64,000 bases of DNA, taken from NCBI GenBank assembly GCA_022579005.1, contig MU401454.1, positions 558,001 through 622,000 on the forward strand, written 5' to 3'. The stretch is from Poronia punctata. Taxonomy: Eukaryota; Ascomycota; Sordariomycetes; Xylariales; Xylariaceae. This document shows, piece by piece, positions 44,409 to 58,584 of the stretch. A model generated the notes under the pieces. It was not told where the DNA came from and made no database searches. It was given only the letters and a program-made list of their open reading frames with translations. The position numbers were made by a program, and so were the translations under genes. Every line of letters begins with the position of its first letter. Position 1 is the stretch's first letter.

Positions 44409-47400
44409 TTATTTCAGGTAGTTCATGATCTCCTCCCTCTCCTCTACTGGAATTGTGTGCAAAACATCCTTGATGCCTCGGAGAGCGGCAGTCTTGTCGT
44501 TCGTAATCAGGTCTGCTAATTTTCTCGAAACAGCCTCGGCCTTGAGCTGCTCTACCTTGTCCGAAATCGTCTGGGCATTCTCCTCATACCAAGTCACCAC
44601 CTCCCGATCGTTGCGCGAGAAATCAGCGACACCCGACCATGCGGCGAGCATGGCCAAGTGCTTGCGTCTCGTCTCGATGGCGTCTTGACTGGCCGAGTCG
44701 GTGAACTTGGTGTTGGTCGCGGCAGCAAGCTTCTTGAGGATGTAGTCCTCGTTCAGCCGTCTGCGAGCACGCCAGTAGAAGAACCGACGAGCGTTCTTCC
44801 ATTCGAGCACCTCCCGAATTGTGCCCTTGGCCTTCATGCGACCGGCGCGATCGTGCAAGTCGGCATATTGAATGCTGATCTGAGCGTAGATCGGGAGAAG
44901 TTGCTTCTCTCTGACCGTCATCTTCTCCTTGACCTCCTCTAGCTGGTCCTTGGACAAGCTCTTATCCGCAGCCTGCTTCTTGAGCGCGGCGTACGTCGGA
45001 TCGAGGCGAGCCATCGTCTCAAGCTGCTTGTCCTTCTTGTACTTGATACCGATGATACCCTCGGGCTCGAGGACACCGGCACGGGACTCGGCATCGGCAT
45101 ACATCTCCATGGCGATGGGGTTGATGGTGGGATCGACGACGACCCACGAACCACCACGCAGCTCACCGAAGGGAGGGATGTAGACAAAGATGGGCTGTTC
45201 GTACTTGACCAGGGCATCGACGATGTAAGAACCATACTTCAACACCTCGTTATACATGTCTCGCTGACCGCCGGAGAAACCTCTCCAGTTGGCCAGAATC
45301 ATGAGCGGCAATTGCTCACCGTGGTTGAAGTCGTTGATTGCCTGAGCTGTCTTGAAGGCCGAGTTAGGGTACCAGACGCCACCGGCTTCGTTCACAACCT
45401 GCTCAACAGAGTCGGGGTTGGCGGGGTCAGCCGGCGTAATGTTCTCTACAGTTCGCGTCTCCACAGCAATAACACCCATCGGGATACCACCGAGGCGGGC
45501 ACGTCCGACAACGACTGTGCGAGCCCAGCCGCCGAGAGATTCCACAAAGGAGTCCTTGTCGAAGAGACCGGGCTGGAACTCGCCCTCCTCCTCCTTGCCG
45601 CCAATCAACCATCGCACATCGTGCGCCTGCTTGCCGGGTGGCGTATAGACGACGTCACGATCCCACGAGTCGATGCTAGGCGTAATGGGGACCGGGAGGC
45701 CACGCTGAGCGGGAACAAAGGACAGCCACTCGACAATCTTGGACACACCGGCAAAGTCGTCGTTGGCAGTCATGTGCGAAACACCGTTGCGGTACATGAT
45801 TTGAGTGCCGCCAAGCTGTAGGTTAGAAGTATACACCTCACGTCCGAGAAGGTTGTTGAGAGCACCAGCACCAGTCAAAATGATGGGCTGGCCCTCAATC
45901 TGGACAGCACGCTGGCCAAGACGGACGAGGTAAGCACCGATACCTATAATCATCGTTAGCGACGGACGCCTTGTGTTGGGCAAAGGAAAAGGACAAACTT
46001 ACCAATGGAGCGGCATGTGATGAGGGTGACGGTGAAGATGTCGTTGTAAGCCCGGCTCGTAGCACCGGCAATGAGACCGGAGCCACGCAGACATTCGACT
46101 CCGAGGCCGTCTTCGGCACCGACAATAGCGACAATCTTGTGTCGCTCCTCGCCATCTTCCTCGACAGGCTCGGTGATGACATCACGGGTCGAGCCTTCTT
46201 CAAACCTCTTCTTCGTGGCCGCATCAAGATACAGGTACTTGAAGCCGGATTCCTGCTTCTCCGCGTCGTTCCAAGCAACCTTGAAGTGCGGGATTAGCTC
46301 CTCGGCTATGCCCAGACGGGCTCCAGAGTTGGCAGAGAGGTAGATACGAGGAATACCCATGCTGCGAGCCAACTCGGTGCACTTGTTGAAGAAGTGATCT
46401 TCCTTGGGGCCGAAAGAACCAATCTTGTACGTGATATCGTTGGCAACAACGACGAATTTGCGGCCCTTGGGATATTCCGGGGTGCGGGCTTTGATCACCC
46501 AACCGACCATACCACACGTGTTGGTGCCGGGCTCGCGCGAGACTTCGGCAAGCTTGTCATGGTCGTCGAGAACCAGCTCGCTGTAGTCGATGCATTCGCC
46601 GTGAGGGGGCTTCTGATCCGCGAGGCTGGGGTGTGTCTTGGCCAGATCCACCCACCTGTTCTCGACCGCTTGTCTGAACAGCTCGGGGAAATCATAGACG
46701 TACTGGGTACCCATGAGATGGGCCTTGTAACGCTTGGGCTGGAGCCAGTTCTTGGTCGGGTAGGGCGTCGACACGGGCATGAGATGCATGGAGCCGACCT
46801 TGGTGGTGCCACCAATAGAGTGGAAGACCATCTCGCCCTTCTCCGACTTGCGCTCGGCGTAGATCTCGACCTGGACGACATAGCCCGACGTGTTGCTGAT
46901 CAGAACACGCAGAGGTAGCGGCTGTCCCGTCGAAGAATCGGTGCAGATGATGCGGATCTCGACGTGGGAGACACGAAGGCGCCAGGCACGAGGTCCAAAC
47001 CTATCCAGGAAGCCTTGAAGCGACTTTTCCACTTCTTGGGGCTTCAACTGGAAGACGGGCGAGAAGTTGAGGAACATGTGGTTCAGATCCGAGTTGTTGT
47101 TGCCAATGATCTCTAGGGCATCAAAGATGTCATTGATGACGCGGTCGGTCTCGGACACCAAGTACTCGGCCGTCGGGATATCGTCCCGTAGACGGCCAGG
47201 TCGGATAACAGCGCGAGTGAAGTATCGCTTGTCCGTCTCGACGCCCTTGCCGATGGCCTCGTACACGTGGATGTTCTTGTTCTCGGTGAACACGGGCGAG
47301 ATCTTGAACTTGGCCAGGCGCTGCAGCTCCAGCTGGAAGGCAAGCGAAGGCTCGACATGACGAATGCTGTCGTCCTCGACGTACTCGGGCCCACGGAAAG

Positions 47401-50400
47401 TGTAGTAGCGGGGGTATGAGCCATCGTCACGACCGCAGACAAAGGTGACACGGCGGACACGGTGGGCAAACAGATCCGACCGGAGAGCATCAACCATGGT
47501 GCGCATCTTGGCGATAAGCTCCGAGTCATCCAGGGATTCCGAGTCCCGGATAGCAACATTGATCACGTTGGACAGCTCCTCCTCCTCCAGTCTAGCGGGC
47601 CTGCGTCTGCCGGCAAGGTCAAGAGGGACGCCAGGAGTACGGGGCCTCCTGAGGGGGAGGCTTTCCAAGCCCTTCTGGAGAGACTCCTCGGCATCGTCGA
47701 GGTATCTGCACGGGACAATGACACCCTTGCGGACAGGTTCCGGCTCCGTCATCCGGTTCAGGTAGCTCATGTCACTAACAGAGCTTATGCGGTTGAACCC
47801 AAACTCTTGCGGCTGCGGCGTTCCAGGCACGGACGGGTTGGTCGACTGGGGCACAATGTTAAACTCGTCATTCCCGTCCTTGCGGAAGGAAAAGTCCCAA
47901 GAGAGGTAAGCCGGGTTCGTGTCAGTGTCATCCGCGTGATACTCGACCTTGGTAACATTGTAGGCACGATAAGCGCGGCGGACGTAGACCTCCAGGGCGG
48001 CAGCCGACACCCAAGGGTCGTCGTGGGCAAAGAAGGATGCCAGCACGTCGAAGACGGTGTACTTGGAATCGACGACTTCCTTGATCACATCGAGACTTGG
48101 CTGTCGGTGATCCCAGCCGGTCTCGCCGTATTTGTTCTCGACAACGGACGAACGCAGGATGTGCTCCATCTGCGCAGTTCTCTCCTCCAGAGACGGCAGG
48201 GCGCACTGGATCAAGATTTCTCTCGACTTCAACGACACCTTGGCCGTGGCCCGAGAGTCCAGCTCGGCAAGCTTGCGGAGGACAGGCTTGAGGTACTTGG
48301 CCACATTACCAACGTTCGGCTTGTTCGGGCGATATTCGTCCAAAAGAGCCAGGACGAGGTGGTTCTTTGAGCCGACACGAGTATGCGAAAGAACAATCTG
48401 GATGACCTTCATGTAGTCGTCCTTGTTCTCCTCACGCAGCTTGAGAATGACATCCTCGTCCTGCAGGCGCCGGTTCGCGAAAAGAGATTCGACATCGGTG
48501 TAGAGTGAGAGCAGTGAGGCAATGGCGTTGAGCTCGCGAACCTTTTGTCCTTCGCCGTAGTTGGCCAAAATGTCAAGCAAAGGCTGCAGGGTAGCCTTCA
48601 ATGGCTCAGGATCGCTGCCTGGCATGTTGTCCGTGACGAACTTGGTGAAAGTCCTAGACAGTGTCTTGGCCGGGAACTCGATTCCACGCGCCCTCGACTT
48701 CTCAATGACCTGCGTGAAAGCGATGTCGAGCTTCTGGGGCATGCGAGAATGAAGGGCGGAGTGATGCGCAGCCCATTCGCTGTAAGGGAGCTCGGGGTCA
48801 CGCAGGACCTCGATGATCTCCCTCAGGGTCTGCTGCATGATGACAGAGTTGTCGAAGCCCATCAGAATATTCCCCAGGATGTTGTAGAGGGTATTGAACC
48901 TCTGGGCGGGCTTGTTACCGCCAACCTGGGGCGAACCAAGGTCGGGGAGCTGACCGAGGAAGGGTTGGGCCTGCTTGACACGGGTAGGGTCGTCAAGAGC
49001 CAGAATGCCCAGAATGTCACCAGCTTCGATAGTGACACCGGGCTGCTTGATCAGCTGCACGATACCATCTTCTTCCGCGACCAGAGGCATGAACATCTTC
49101 ATGACCTCAACTTCGGCGAATGTCTGGCCGGCCTTGATGTGCTCGCCATTCTCCACGGTATACTTGACAAGCTTACCAGGGCTAGGCGTGCGGAGTTGGG
49201 TAGGGTCGTTCTCCTGTTCCAGAAGACAAGTCTTGCTGTCGACGGAAACACGAGTAGCACCGACCTCCTCCTTCCAGTAGACGCTGTGACTTCGTCCATT
49301 GATCAGGATCAGAAGACCACCGTCACTCAAGGCACGAACGCCTACTTGGCACTTGGATCCGTTGATGAACAGATGATAGCTGTCGACAGCAGCGCGTGTA
49401 GCTGTGAACTTGTACCGATGGCCCTCGTAGATGAAATCTATCGGGAACACCGTCTTCAAGATCTCTTTCGACGGCACCTGACCCCTCTCGAGGCCAGATC
49501 TGTATTCGGCAATGGCGGCTTCACACGCGATATGGGCCTTTGTCGTAGCGCCACACACAACGGCGAGGATAGGATCGGGACGCTCAGCAGTCAGTCGCTT
49601 AGAGATCAACTCGTCCAGCCAGCCAGTGGTGATGGTATTATCCTCGAAAGCTTCGGTTTCGAGTAGCTTGATAAGATACTCGACGGTTGTTCTGAAGTCA
49701 CCACGAATGCTCAACTCCTTCAAGGCCACAACCATGTTTTTACGCGAAGCCGCACGGTTTTCACCGTAAGCAAAGATATGACCGAACTGGCTGTCGGAGA
49801 AACTGTGGATACTTGACGAGGTACTGACGGAGAAGTAACCCCAGACATTAGCACTACTCCTGAAATTGAGGTCATGCATGACACCGTTGGAAGGCTTGAA
49901 GCCCTCGCCGGGATCTTCCGAGGTGATACGGCAAGCCGTGCAGTGACCGCGGGGCTGAGGCCGGCGCTGCGTCTTCTCGCTCTCGGGAGTCTTGAACTCG
50001 AAGTCGATCTCGGTTGATGTCTTGGGGTCGACACCATAGAGCAGCCGGATATCGCTGATGCGGTGCAGAGGGATACCCATGGCAACCTGGAGTTGGGCGA
50101 CGGGCAGGTTAACCCCGCTGACCATTTCTGTCGTCGGGTGCTCGACTTGCAGACGGGGATTCAACTCGAGGAAGTAGAACTCGTCGTCATCGTGCGAGTA
50201 GAGGTATTCCACTGTACCGGCCGAGACGTAGCCTACGAGTCGGCCGAGACGTACTGCGGCATCCTCCATCCCCCTGAAAGTAGGAGGTTTGGCAATCGTC
50301 ACCGGGGCCTCTTCGATAATCTTCTGGTGACGACGTTGAACGGAACAATCTCTGCCGAAAAGCGAGATGTTGTTTCCGTACTGGTCGGCAAGCAATTGCA

Positions 50401-51438
50401 CCTCCAGATGCCGAGCGTTACCAGCCAACTTCATGATGAAGATGGGCGAGCCTGGAATCTCGCTTGCTGCAGCATTGTACAATTGCTCGAAACCCTCCTC
50501 GGACAAGGCTTTGCGGATACCCTTACCGCCACCACCCTCGGAGGCCTTGATCATGACGGGGAAGCCGATCTCCCGTGCCTTTTCGAGACCTTCTTGCCAC
50601 GAGCTGACACATCCCTTTAGGTAGACTTCGTCGGCAACTGTGACGATCCCCTTGTCGTCAACCTCGACATGGTCAACACCCGTTCCCGACCACGGAATAC
50701 AAGGCACTTTGGCGTGTTGTGCAACGATGGTCGAAGAAATCTTGTCACCAAGGGAGCGCATAGCCGATCCCGGGGGTCCAATGAAGATGATCTTCTTGGG
50801 TGATGCGGCTAACGACTCCGGTAGCTTGGGGTTTTCCGAAGCGTGGCCCCTGTAATCAAGTAAGCTGACATGCACATTGCAGAACTTTTTAGAAAAGACC
50901 AGTCTTACCATCCTGCCCACACGGCGTGCACGCCTACCCGTTCGGCGATATCGACAATCAATTCTACGTTGGCATAGTTGTGATTGTTTGTACCACCGGG
51001 CACTTCGACGTAGTGGTCTGCCATTCTGATGTAATCCGCGTTGGCAGCCAGATCTTCGGGCGTAGCCATGACGGTGAATTGAATTGCTCGTTCATCGCCA
51101 AATGTCTCGTAAGCCCATTTTCTGACGGATCGAATCTCTTTGACGGCGGCGATACCGTTGTTGGCAATGAGCACCTGATCGTAGACTTGTTAGTTTATGT
51201 TCTGCAGGTCTGGATTGTGTATCCTGCATCCCCCACTATTGCTTACATTTGTGATGACGGTGTGTCCGTCGTGGGCGGCGACGAAATCCTTTACTTTGGA
51301 CGGGGGGGCATTCTCCAATCGGTTACCGCCAATGAAGTGGTCAGCGACCCTGTGTTTCTCTTGCCAAGTTGCTTTGCCGTTAGACACAGGCACCGTACGA
51401 TTGCCGGCAGTTACGCCGTTACCGTTTGTGGCAGACAT
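44409..51438 (-). CDS. ACC1: Acetyl-CoA carboxylase (multidomain, biotin-dependent)
   Basis: Four exons (51247-51438, 50909-51174, 46003-50849, 44409-45943) give 2279 residues, the normal length for the fungal enzyme. It makes malonyl-CoA from acetyl-CoA, bicarbonate and ATP, the committed step of fatty acid synthesis. Order of domains: start [20 protein letters not shown], biotin carboxylase with the ATP-grasp loop [12 protein letters not shown] (about 252-263), biotin carrier motif EVMKM with biotinyl Lys737, a long central region (about 790-1500), then the carboxyltransferase with [20 protein letters not shown] and [15 protein letters not shown] in the beta half and [13 protein letters not shown] in the alpha half. 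Introns are 72, 59 and 59 bp. A Ser-rich stretch [16 protein letters not shown] in the centre could hold a regulatory phospho-site. It converges on the KAS gene that uses malonyl units in mitochondria. Confidence 0.97.
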
Positions 51439-51567
51439 CGTGTCGTCTGAAGTATAAAAGATCGAGGGTGAATCGAGGGGTGACGGCGTGGCGCTGGGAC
51501 TGTTAAACAGGATGTCCAAGGGGTCATCAAAGCACGGTGGATGCCCGTATCGCGCTCCTACAAAGCC
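51439..51567 (-). other. Open 5' extension of the ACC frame with a likely leader intron upstream
   Basis: Upstream of the ATG at 51438 the ACC frame stays open for about 43 codons (…YGHPPCFDDPLDILFNS…) to an acceptor-like ATTTTCAG at 51568-51575. A donor-like GTGCGT lies about 76 bp further upstream. Before that, the joined frame meets a TAG without an ATG. This could be plain 5' leader with an intron, or the coding part of a non-AUG-initiated longer form. Yeast HFA1 uses such a start for the mitochondrial carboxylase, but this extension is not Arg-rich. Confidence 0.3.
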
Positions 51568-51575
51568 TGAAAATC

Positions 51576-54500
51576 ATGAAGATTTGTTCGTAAGTCGAAA
51601 GTTACGGGAATAAGAGAGATAGGATATGGCGGCAGATACGCACAGGTAATGTTGACTGTGTATTCGACAAATCCCTAAGCAGGATAGAATGTGAAAATTG
51701 GGACTGGGGTCGGCTCTGCGGCTCCCTAATCCAAGAATTGTAACTGGAGGATTACGATTGATATAGTCGCTGGAGAACAAGTAACAGGCAGAATCGAACG
51801 CAAATGTCTAAAATTGTCTATAGTCAGTATGAGGGGACGAGCAAATATGGTTCAGGGGTACGGATGCTGATGCTTGGGCGACGATAGGGACAAAAGCAAA
51901 CTCTACTGGCTCCTTGGTTTTCTCGCACACCCAATCTAGCCGTGTAAAAGTAGTGCTTGCCCAAGCGTGTCAAATCCAAGAAGCCTAGAGGGGCATATCA
52001 TTAAAATACCACTTACACAGGCACCAGCCAAATCTATCTTGCCGGGTATCGGTTGTATGGTCGGATACGACAGGGTTGTAAGAGCAAAACCAAACTGTGT
52101 TGGAAGCGGGATGGGGCTTGCGGGCTCTCTTTAAGAATGAAGGGAGATTGGCAACAGCCGTGACGGAGAATCGTCAAAGTTTAGTTATCGGGAGGGATGT
52201 TGAGAGGAGAAGAAAAAGGGAGATCCCGGTCGAGATGAAAGGGACAGGATCCTCATAATAATAAGAGAACAATCTCACGTAAAAATATGCCGACGAGCCA
52301 GTAACAGCTCGCGCGCGCAACGATGCAACGCTTTCTCTAGTACACCAGTGCTTGGCTTGCGTCGAAACTACGGGGTGGGTCCCATTGAGTACCTAATACA
52401 TTGTATTCTATTTCACTACAGATGGGGATCGAATGGGTTGGCAACGTCGATAGAACTTCCAATCATTTTATACATATAAAATCTTCTAAACCTAAACTAG
52501 TATCATGAATACATTTCAGTACGGCCCTATGTCATGTACCGATCTACGTCTTGGGATTATCTGAGCGTATGAATTTGACTCCCAGGGCTGATTCATGTTG
52601 ACATGTTGGGGACACAAAACCGATACTCGAGATCTATGAGATACCCACCAGATTCCCAGCTGCGGGTAAGTATTCACCATGTTCTGTTCTTCTTTCCCTC
52701 GCTTCTTTTTTTTTTTTTGAGGCAGTGGTATGCTTCACCTGGATCGGTTCTCCTGTTACCCGAGTTCTTCGTTCTATGTAATTCTACGGTCTGTTTTCTC
52801 CTCCTTTTGGTATTATCCAGAAGGAGAAACAGGATAAAGAAGGACCTAGTTTGGATGGGTGTGATGTCGGAACTATACGGCCATAATAGCCCAGATATCC
52901 AGGCCCACAGGCACGCAAGGTACCTACTCCAGTCCAAAGGCGGATACCCAATGCACTGGGGCGAATTACCCTGACAAGTTTAGTCAGCCTAGTTCAATGT
53001 TTGATGGAAAGGGGCTTGACCTCTTTCGGGCAATAAGCAACCACCCCTCAACCCCAACCAACGACCGGAGCGCCGTCAAGCTGCATTGTCCTCCCATCGG
53101 ACGAATACCTACACAAACGCAGTATGAAATTTAGACTGACCACATACAATACATACATGGAATTACTGTAATCCACTGCCTCGCTCCCTTCATTGGCATC
53201 TATCTTTAGTCAACCCCTCTAGTTACGCCGCGTGGCCGCCTAGAAGAATTGGGCGTAAGCTTAGATATATGTCAAAAATTGCTTTCTGAACATCGGCTAC
53301 GGCTACAGTCACAATCTCCATGGTATATATTTACAGTATCCCCTTCAATACACAACTTTAATCCATCTAGGTTAGGTTAATGTTCTACAAAAATGACCTT
53401 ATTAGCTCTATTACATGCATCTGGGGTACTGTAGTCTAGGTCGCCAGCTGTAACCCTTTCTCAACTGACGGACGGGCAATATGCATACCTATCTCCTACC
53501 TCTCGTCTGTCGATATCATGGAGTTAGCTCGACTTGATTCCCCATTTTACATGAACGAGCCCTGTCTATTCCTAGGCTACACTTCTACTCGTACATACTA
53601 CCTACACGTAAACATGAATTCATTCCTATTAGGTATAGTGCTATTGCCAAATTTGTCCCAGTCAACTACCAGCCGGACATAACGACAATACCCCAATAGG
53701 CCAAGTCTACGTCAGATCGGTAGGACCAAACTTTTTGATAACAAGTGAACGCCAAGGACCATGGGGGGTCATCGTTTTATTGCATCCTCTGGATTATTTT
53801 GGGGATATCAACCGTCCGTTTATCTGCTAGTCGCTTACTATGCGAATCTTGCCCAGCAACCTCTCGGATTCCGAGCCCCGAACAAGTCCCGTCTCACCTT
53901 TGTTATAAAGGTCTATGGGGTTATGACTCGAATTCTATCTGCTTGACCACTTTACAGATTCTGACGTTTCTTCAGCCTGCAATCCATTTTTCATTACATC
54001 GGTCGATGGTAAATGACAGGGGGTCCACATGGAATAACCAACGATGCTTAATTAATGTAAGTAGCAAGTAATTCTATCTTAACAGGGGTTTTGACAGAGA
54101 GAGCGACAAATCCTTGTCCCAGCCGCAATTTCAACATTGATATGTATTCGCTACCTTTTTATTACCGGTCGGGACCCGCGGGTCTGCGGGTCTGTAGCAC
54201 GTACGCATAGGTGAGGTATGGTAGCGCTTGTACCCACCTAGATCTGAGGTGTCGGTGCACACAGTATCCATCTTCAACCTGCCTGGGTGAACTCAATTGT
54301 TGGGGTCTATCTCACACTCAATTTTGGACTTGGGCACGGTAGACTAGCGCATCGCTTTCCTTAACTCACCATCCAGCCCACCCGTGGAAAATGAACAGGC
54401 TAACCTAGACGAAAGTAATTTTTTTGAGAGTAGGTATCGATTACAAACGCTGAATTGTTGGTTTTGCTGCTCGTCTCTACAATAGGGTATCGACAACACC

Positions 54501-57500
54501 TAAACTTATCCGGATTTCCCCATAAATCGACATCGGTTGGTAAGGTAGGTAATAAGAATTAAATTACCCTTCTGACGTACCAAGATTGACGGCTGAAAAG
54601 GCACGGACGGCAAGGGTGGAGGTAAGGTGTTGGGCCACAGGGCGCGAAGCGACGTGGTAAATGCTACCGACCCGGAAGTCAGTCCCCTGGGGCCTGGGCA
54701 AGTTTTGGTCTTCCCGCTCAGCGTTCACACGGCCCTTCACCAGACCCTCCGTCCCGTCAATTACCGGCATTAACCTCACAAGGCTCGCAAAATACTCGAA
54801 AATGCGATTGCGTCGATATACGCCCGCATGGCATACTACCTAGTGCAAGGCGACATTAAAGATCAAGCTTGAGGTTAGGTAGGTACCTGGATGAACCAAT
54901 ATTCCGCCACATTTCCCCAACCGAATCTCCGCCTGTGCTACCGGCCACTTCAGCCTTCCACCTCTTTTTTTCCCCCGGGGAAAGATATCTTGTACCTTTA
55001 CCATCGGTGACATTGGTATTTCGTATATCCCTTAATTCACTTTAGATGAAACGTGGATATGCGTGCCGCATGCGAGAAACAAAATCCCCGGCGTCAAATA
55101 GGGAAAGAAGATGCAAAAATGACCCCGAAAAGTGAAATCGGTGCGCGCCGACGTTTGCTGGACCAAAAACGCAACATACGGAAGTCCATTATGCACTTAC
55201 CGAGTTTGTATACATCTCATACCCTCCATGTCGGAGGTGAGTGTTTCCTTTTTCGGCCTAATCGCCGATTGTGTTGCATCGCATTTCTCCTGCTTCCCTA
55301 AAAAGAATCCCTTTTTTTTTCGTTTCGTTTTTCGTTCACATGCGAAACCGTTTTTTGCCATGCTACTTTTGCCTTTCTAGCCAGGGTCCATTTCGAGACG
55401 CAACGTCTTTTCTGGGTTTGTTCTTTTTTTGATCTCTTTCTCCGCTGTAACTGTAACCTCTCCGTGATCCTACGGGCGACGTCCGTGTACCCCTCTTTCG
55501 CCGAAACCACCTACCTAGTCAGCCTGGTCTTACGGGACGAAGGCTGACCAGGACCTGAAAATCATAACCTAGTAAGATGATGCGCATGAATCCTCGATAA
55601 GCGTGGGACGGGTGGTGTGGGTGGGTGAGTAAAAATAGGTAGTTTTGGCTAGGTAAGCAGTGGCCGATTCGGCCTCCGAAACTGATCCCCGATTGGCTTT
55701 GCTTCCCCGTCATTTATCGGTAGGGCTTTGTCGTCGAGATTCGGACGATGCGAACGACATCATGACATGTGCCCTTTCGACTCCAGGGTAAACCACGTCA
55801 ATCTGACCGGTCCAGGTTGTCTCTGGCTGGGTATATGCCTCTTTTCATCCAGATGATGGATACGCCAGAACAAATTCGTCGAGCAGTACCGTAGATAGCC
55901 TTAACCTAAGGCCTTCATCTATTGCGGCATCTGCGGGAGTAAATAACAGAGAAAAACGATGCTGTAGTAGTAAACTAAATCGAAACAAAAAGTGCAACAA
56001 AAACCTTCGAAGGGAAAGGGGGGCTTTAATAACCTTCACCCATCCCCTTTACTACCCACGGTGTGTTGACTTACACATACTCGTATGATTAAAATAATGA
56101 CTTGCATCGCGCCTACCCAAGAATAGGTACCATATGGCACAATCACGAACGGGTGTTACCGCAATTTGACAGCAGGTAAAGTGGTAGGTAATCGATCTTT
56201 TCTTGGCATCGTACGATATTCCAGCCTTATACCGTTACCTACTTATCTAACCTAACCCTTTACCAAGTATTTAGAGGTTAATACAACACTACCCTTACCA
56301 AGTATTACCTATATCTAGATCCTAGACGGATTGCCTACTTTCGATTTGAGCTAGGTAGTACCTAGTAGTAGGTAACTTTAACGAAAAAGAGTAATAAGCA
56401 ACCCTAACCTAAACCTGACTTGAGAGGTTCAACCGGTATCAGGTAGGGTAGGTAGTAGATATTTTATTTATTTTTGTCTCCTTTGCTAACCTTGGTTAGA
56501 TATATGCCTGAGGTATCTACCTACCCCTATCGTTTACAACCTATATCTCTTCACAATACAGGCAAGTAGTCCTCGCATCTACAACAGCATCAAATCATCA
56601 GGACTAAGTAACTTTCCTCACTTATTTAAGTAAGACAGTCAGTCTAAGAATCAATCCCTGTATTTTGAATACCTACCTACTACAATATGTAAATACCTAC
56701 CTAGATGTAGACTGGTATCTATCTACTTATCTATCCATCTATCTACACGGTCCCTCGTGTTAATAGATAGATACCTAGATGCCTGACATAGGTAAAGTAT
56801 TCATCTTCACGTTAATAAGCTTGCTCACCTACCTAAATGTACTTCTGTCCCTTTGGTCTTTATACCTACATACTTATACCTACATACTTACCTCCCTACC
56901 TACTTACATACTTATCAGCAGCAGAAGCTTTTCCCTATTACATACATCCTCAAATACCCAAGTAAGTAAGTAAGTAAGTAAGTAAACAGTCAAATATATA
57001 CGTCCAAGATAACATGGATACCCAACCCAAGTCCAGCTTGAGATAGGTAGATTGTCGTCAACCCACCCACTTATATATATACACTTGACTTGACAATGTT
57101 GTCTATAGGTAAACTTACCACTAGGTACATACCTTTATACTTTACCTATACCAAAATCTTCTTGATACTCGTACCCTCCGCTACCTGATCTACCTTGGAT
57201 ATACCTATACTGTACACGCACACACACACACATATAGAGGTAAAGTAGAGTAATCTCTAGGTTAACCTAGTATTTCCAGTAAACAAACAAGCAAACAAAT
57301 CCCTCTTCTAGGTTCTACTTGTATACTCGTATATATATCTCTCTCTCTCCTTAGATATAAACGAGATTTCTAAATACATATCTAATCTTACTCCTACCTA
57401 GCCTTATTATGTCTCTTACCATGCTACCTACTTACTTTACCTATGTACTTTACTTATCTCTAGGTAGTGGTTACCTATGTAGGTACCTACTTATCCTTCT

Positions 57501-58584
57501 CATCTGCCTACCTATCTTCAGATCTAAGGTGTACGTATTCAAGCTAGGAAGGTAGGTACCTATCCTGACAACCAAGCCAAGTGCTTACAACCGCAACCCC
57601 CTGATCAGTCAGATACCTAAAGTAGGTAGCATGACAATAATCAAATTCAAAAAGCCCCAGGAGTAAAAAGACATGATCAACTATCCCAGTTAGCAGATAT
57701 TGTCTCATCATGAAACAAAATACCCATCTATCAAACAACCAAATCACACCCCAGCAGATAAAGTGTAATAATCATTCTCACGTGAACAACAATGTACCGC
57801 ACAGGTTATGTATGCTTATTTGTATATACAAAGGAACTTGATTTAGCTAGGGGCCGTCTTGGCCGGGTATTAATAAGGCAAGACAATACCTTACCTAGGT
57901 AGGTGCTGCAATAGTACTCGTAGGTAGGTAATCTTTTTCTTGCAGACTTAACCCCTTTATTCATTCTGAGTTCTTGTCCTTGTTTTCCTCCTCTCTTCTT
58001 CTCGCACCATACTTTGGTTCCTTTCTCCCATCCATGGACATTGACTGAATAAATCAATATGTACAAGATCACCCTGTTTTTATCAAATGTGATGATCAAT
58101 ACCCCAACGTCCTTCCTAATCCATGGGTCGGCGATGAAACGGTCCAATGCCTTGGCAGTAAATGCTTCTGTGTTTTCCCATCAACAACGAAAAGCCCCTT
58201 TGCTCTCTTCTCAGCCCTCCCCATCTCTCTCTTCCTCCCCAAAAGTAGAGAAGAAAAGAATTTGGGGGGATATTATGGTATGGTCGCATAACAAAAGAGA
58301 TATATAAAAACCCTCATCCCAACTCCCAAGAGATGATCCGCCTAAACACCAATGAACTCGATCGTAGTTGCAAATGAGGACAGGTGTGTACAAAGACCAA
58401 GTCTGAATGGAATGTACTAGGTATCCGTTCGTAACCTCGTAACGCCGTCAGCACCCCGCCAGTTCTAGACCGAACGCCGTTCTGAAAATGCAGCAGAAGC
58501 CCACTTTGCTACAAGGTCTAGTCGGTGTAGAGCGACGAGGCCTATATTGTGGAAGAAGGAGAGTCGTCAGAAGATGGAAGGGAA
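51576..58584. other. Gene-poor block of about 7 kb with dense short repeats
   Basis: The first kilobase is the ACC promoter. No protein family is recognised further on. From about 56100 to 57600 the DNA is crowded with TACCTA/TAGGTA words, an (AAGT)n tract (56960-56985), a duplicated ACCTACATACTT unit (56865-56900), a (CA)n tract (57218-57232) and several TACTCGTA words (53586, 56078, 57166, 57324, 57915). Frames of 60-120 codons occur but lack codon bias. Confidence 0.6.
56960..56985 (+). repeat. (AAGT)n microsatellite
   Basis: Six and a half tetranucleotide units, perfect. Confidence 0.85.

Noticed and set aside
47462..49666. Long open frames (302 and 373 codons) on the + strand inside the acetyl-CoA carboxylase gene
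   Set aside because: They are antisense shadows created by the biased codon use of the real gene and match no family.
56390..56420. Telomere-like ACCCTAACCTAAACC
   Set aside because: Too short and irregular for a telomere array; it is part of the local TACCTA-rich DNA.
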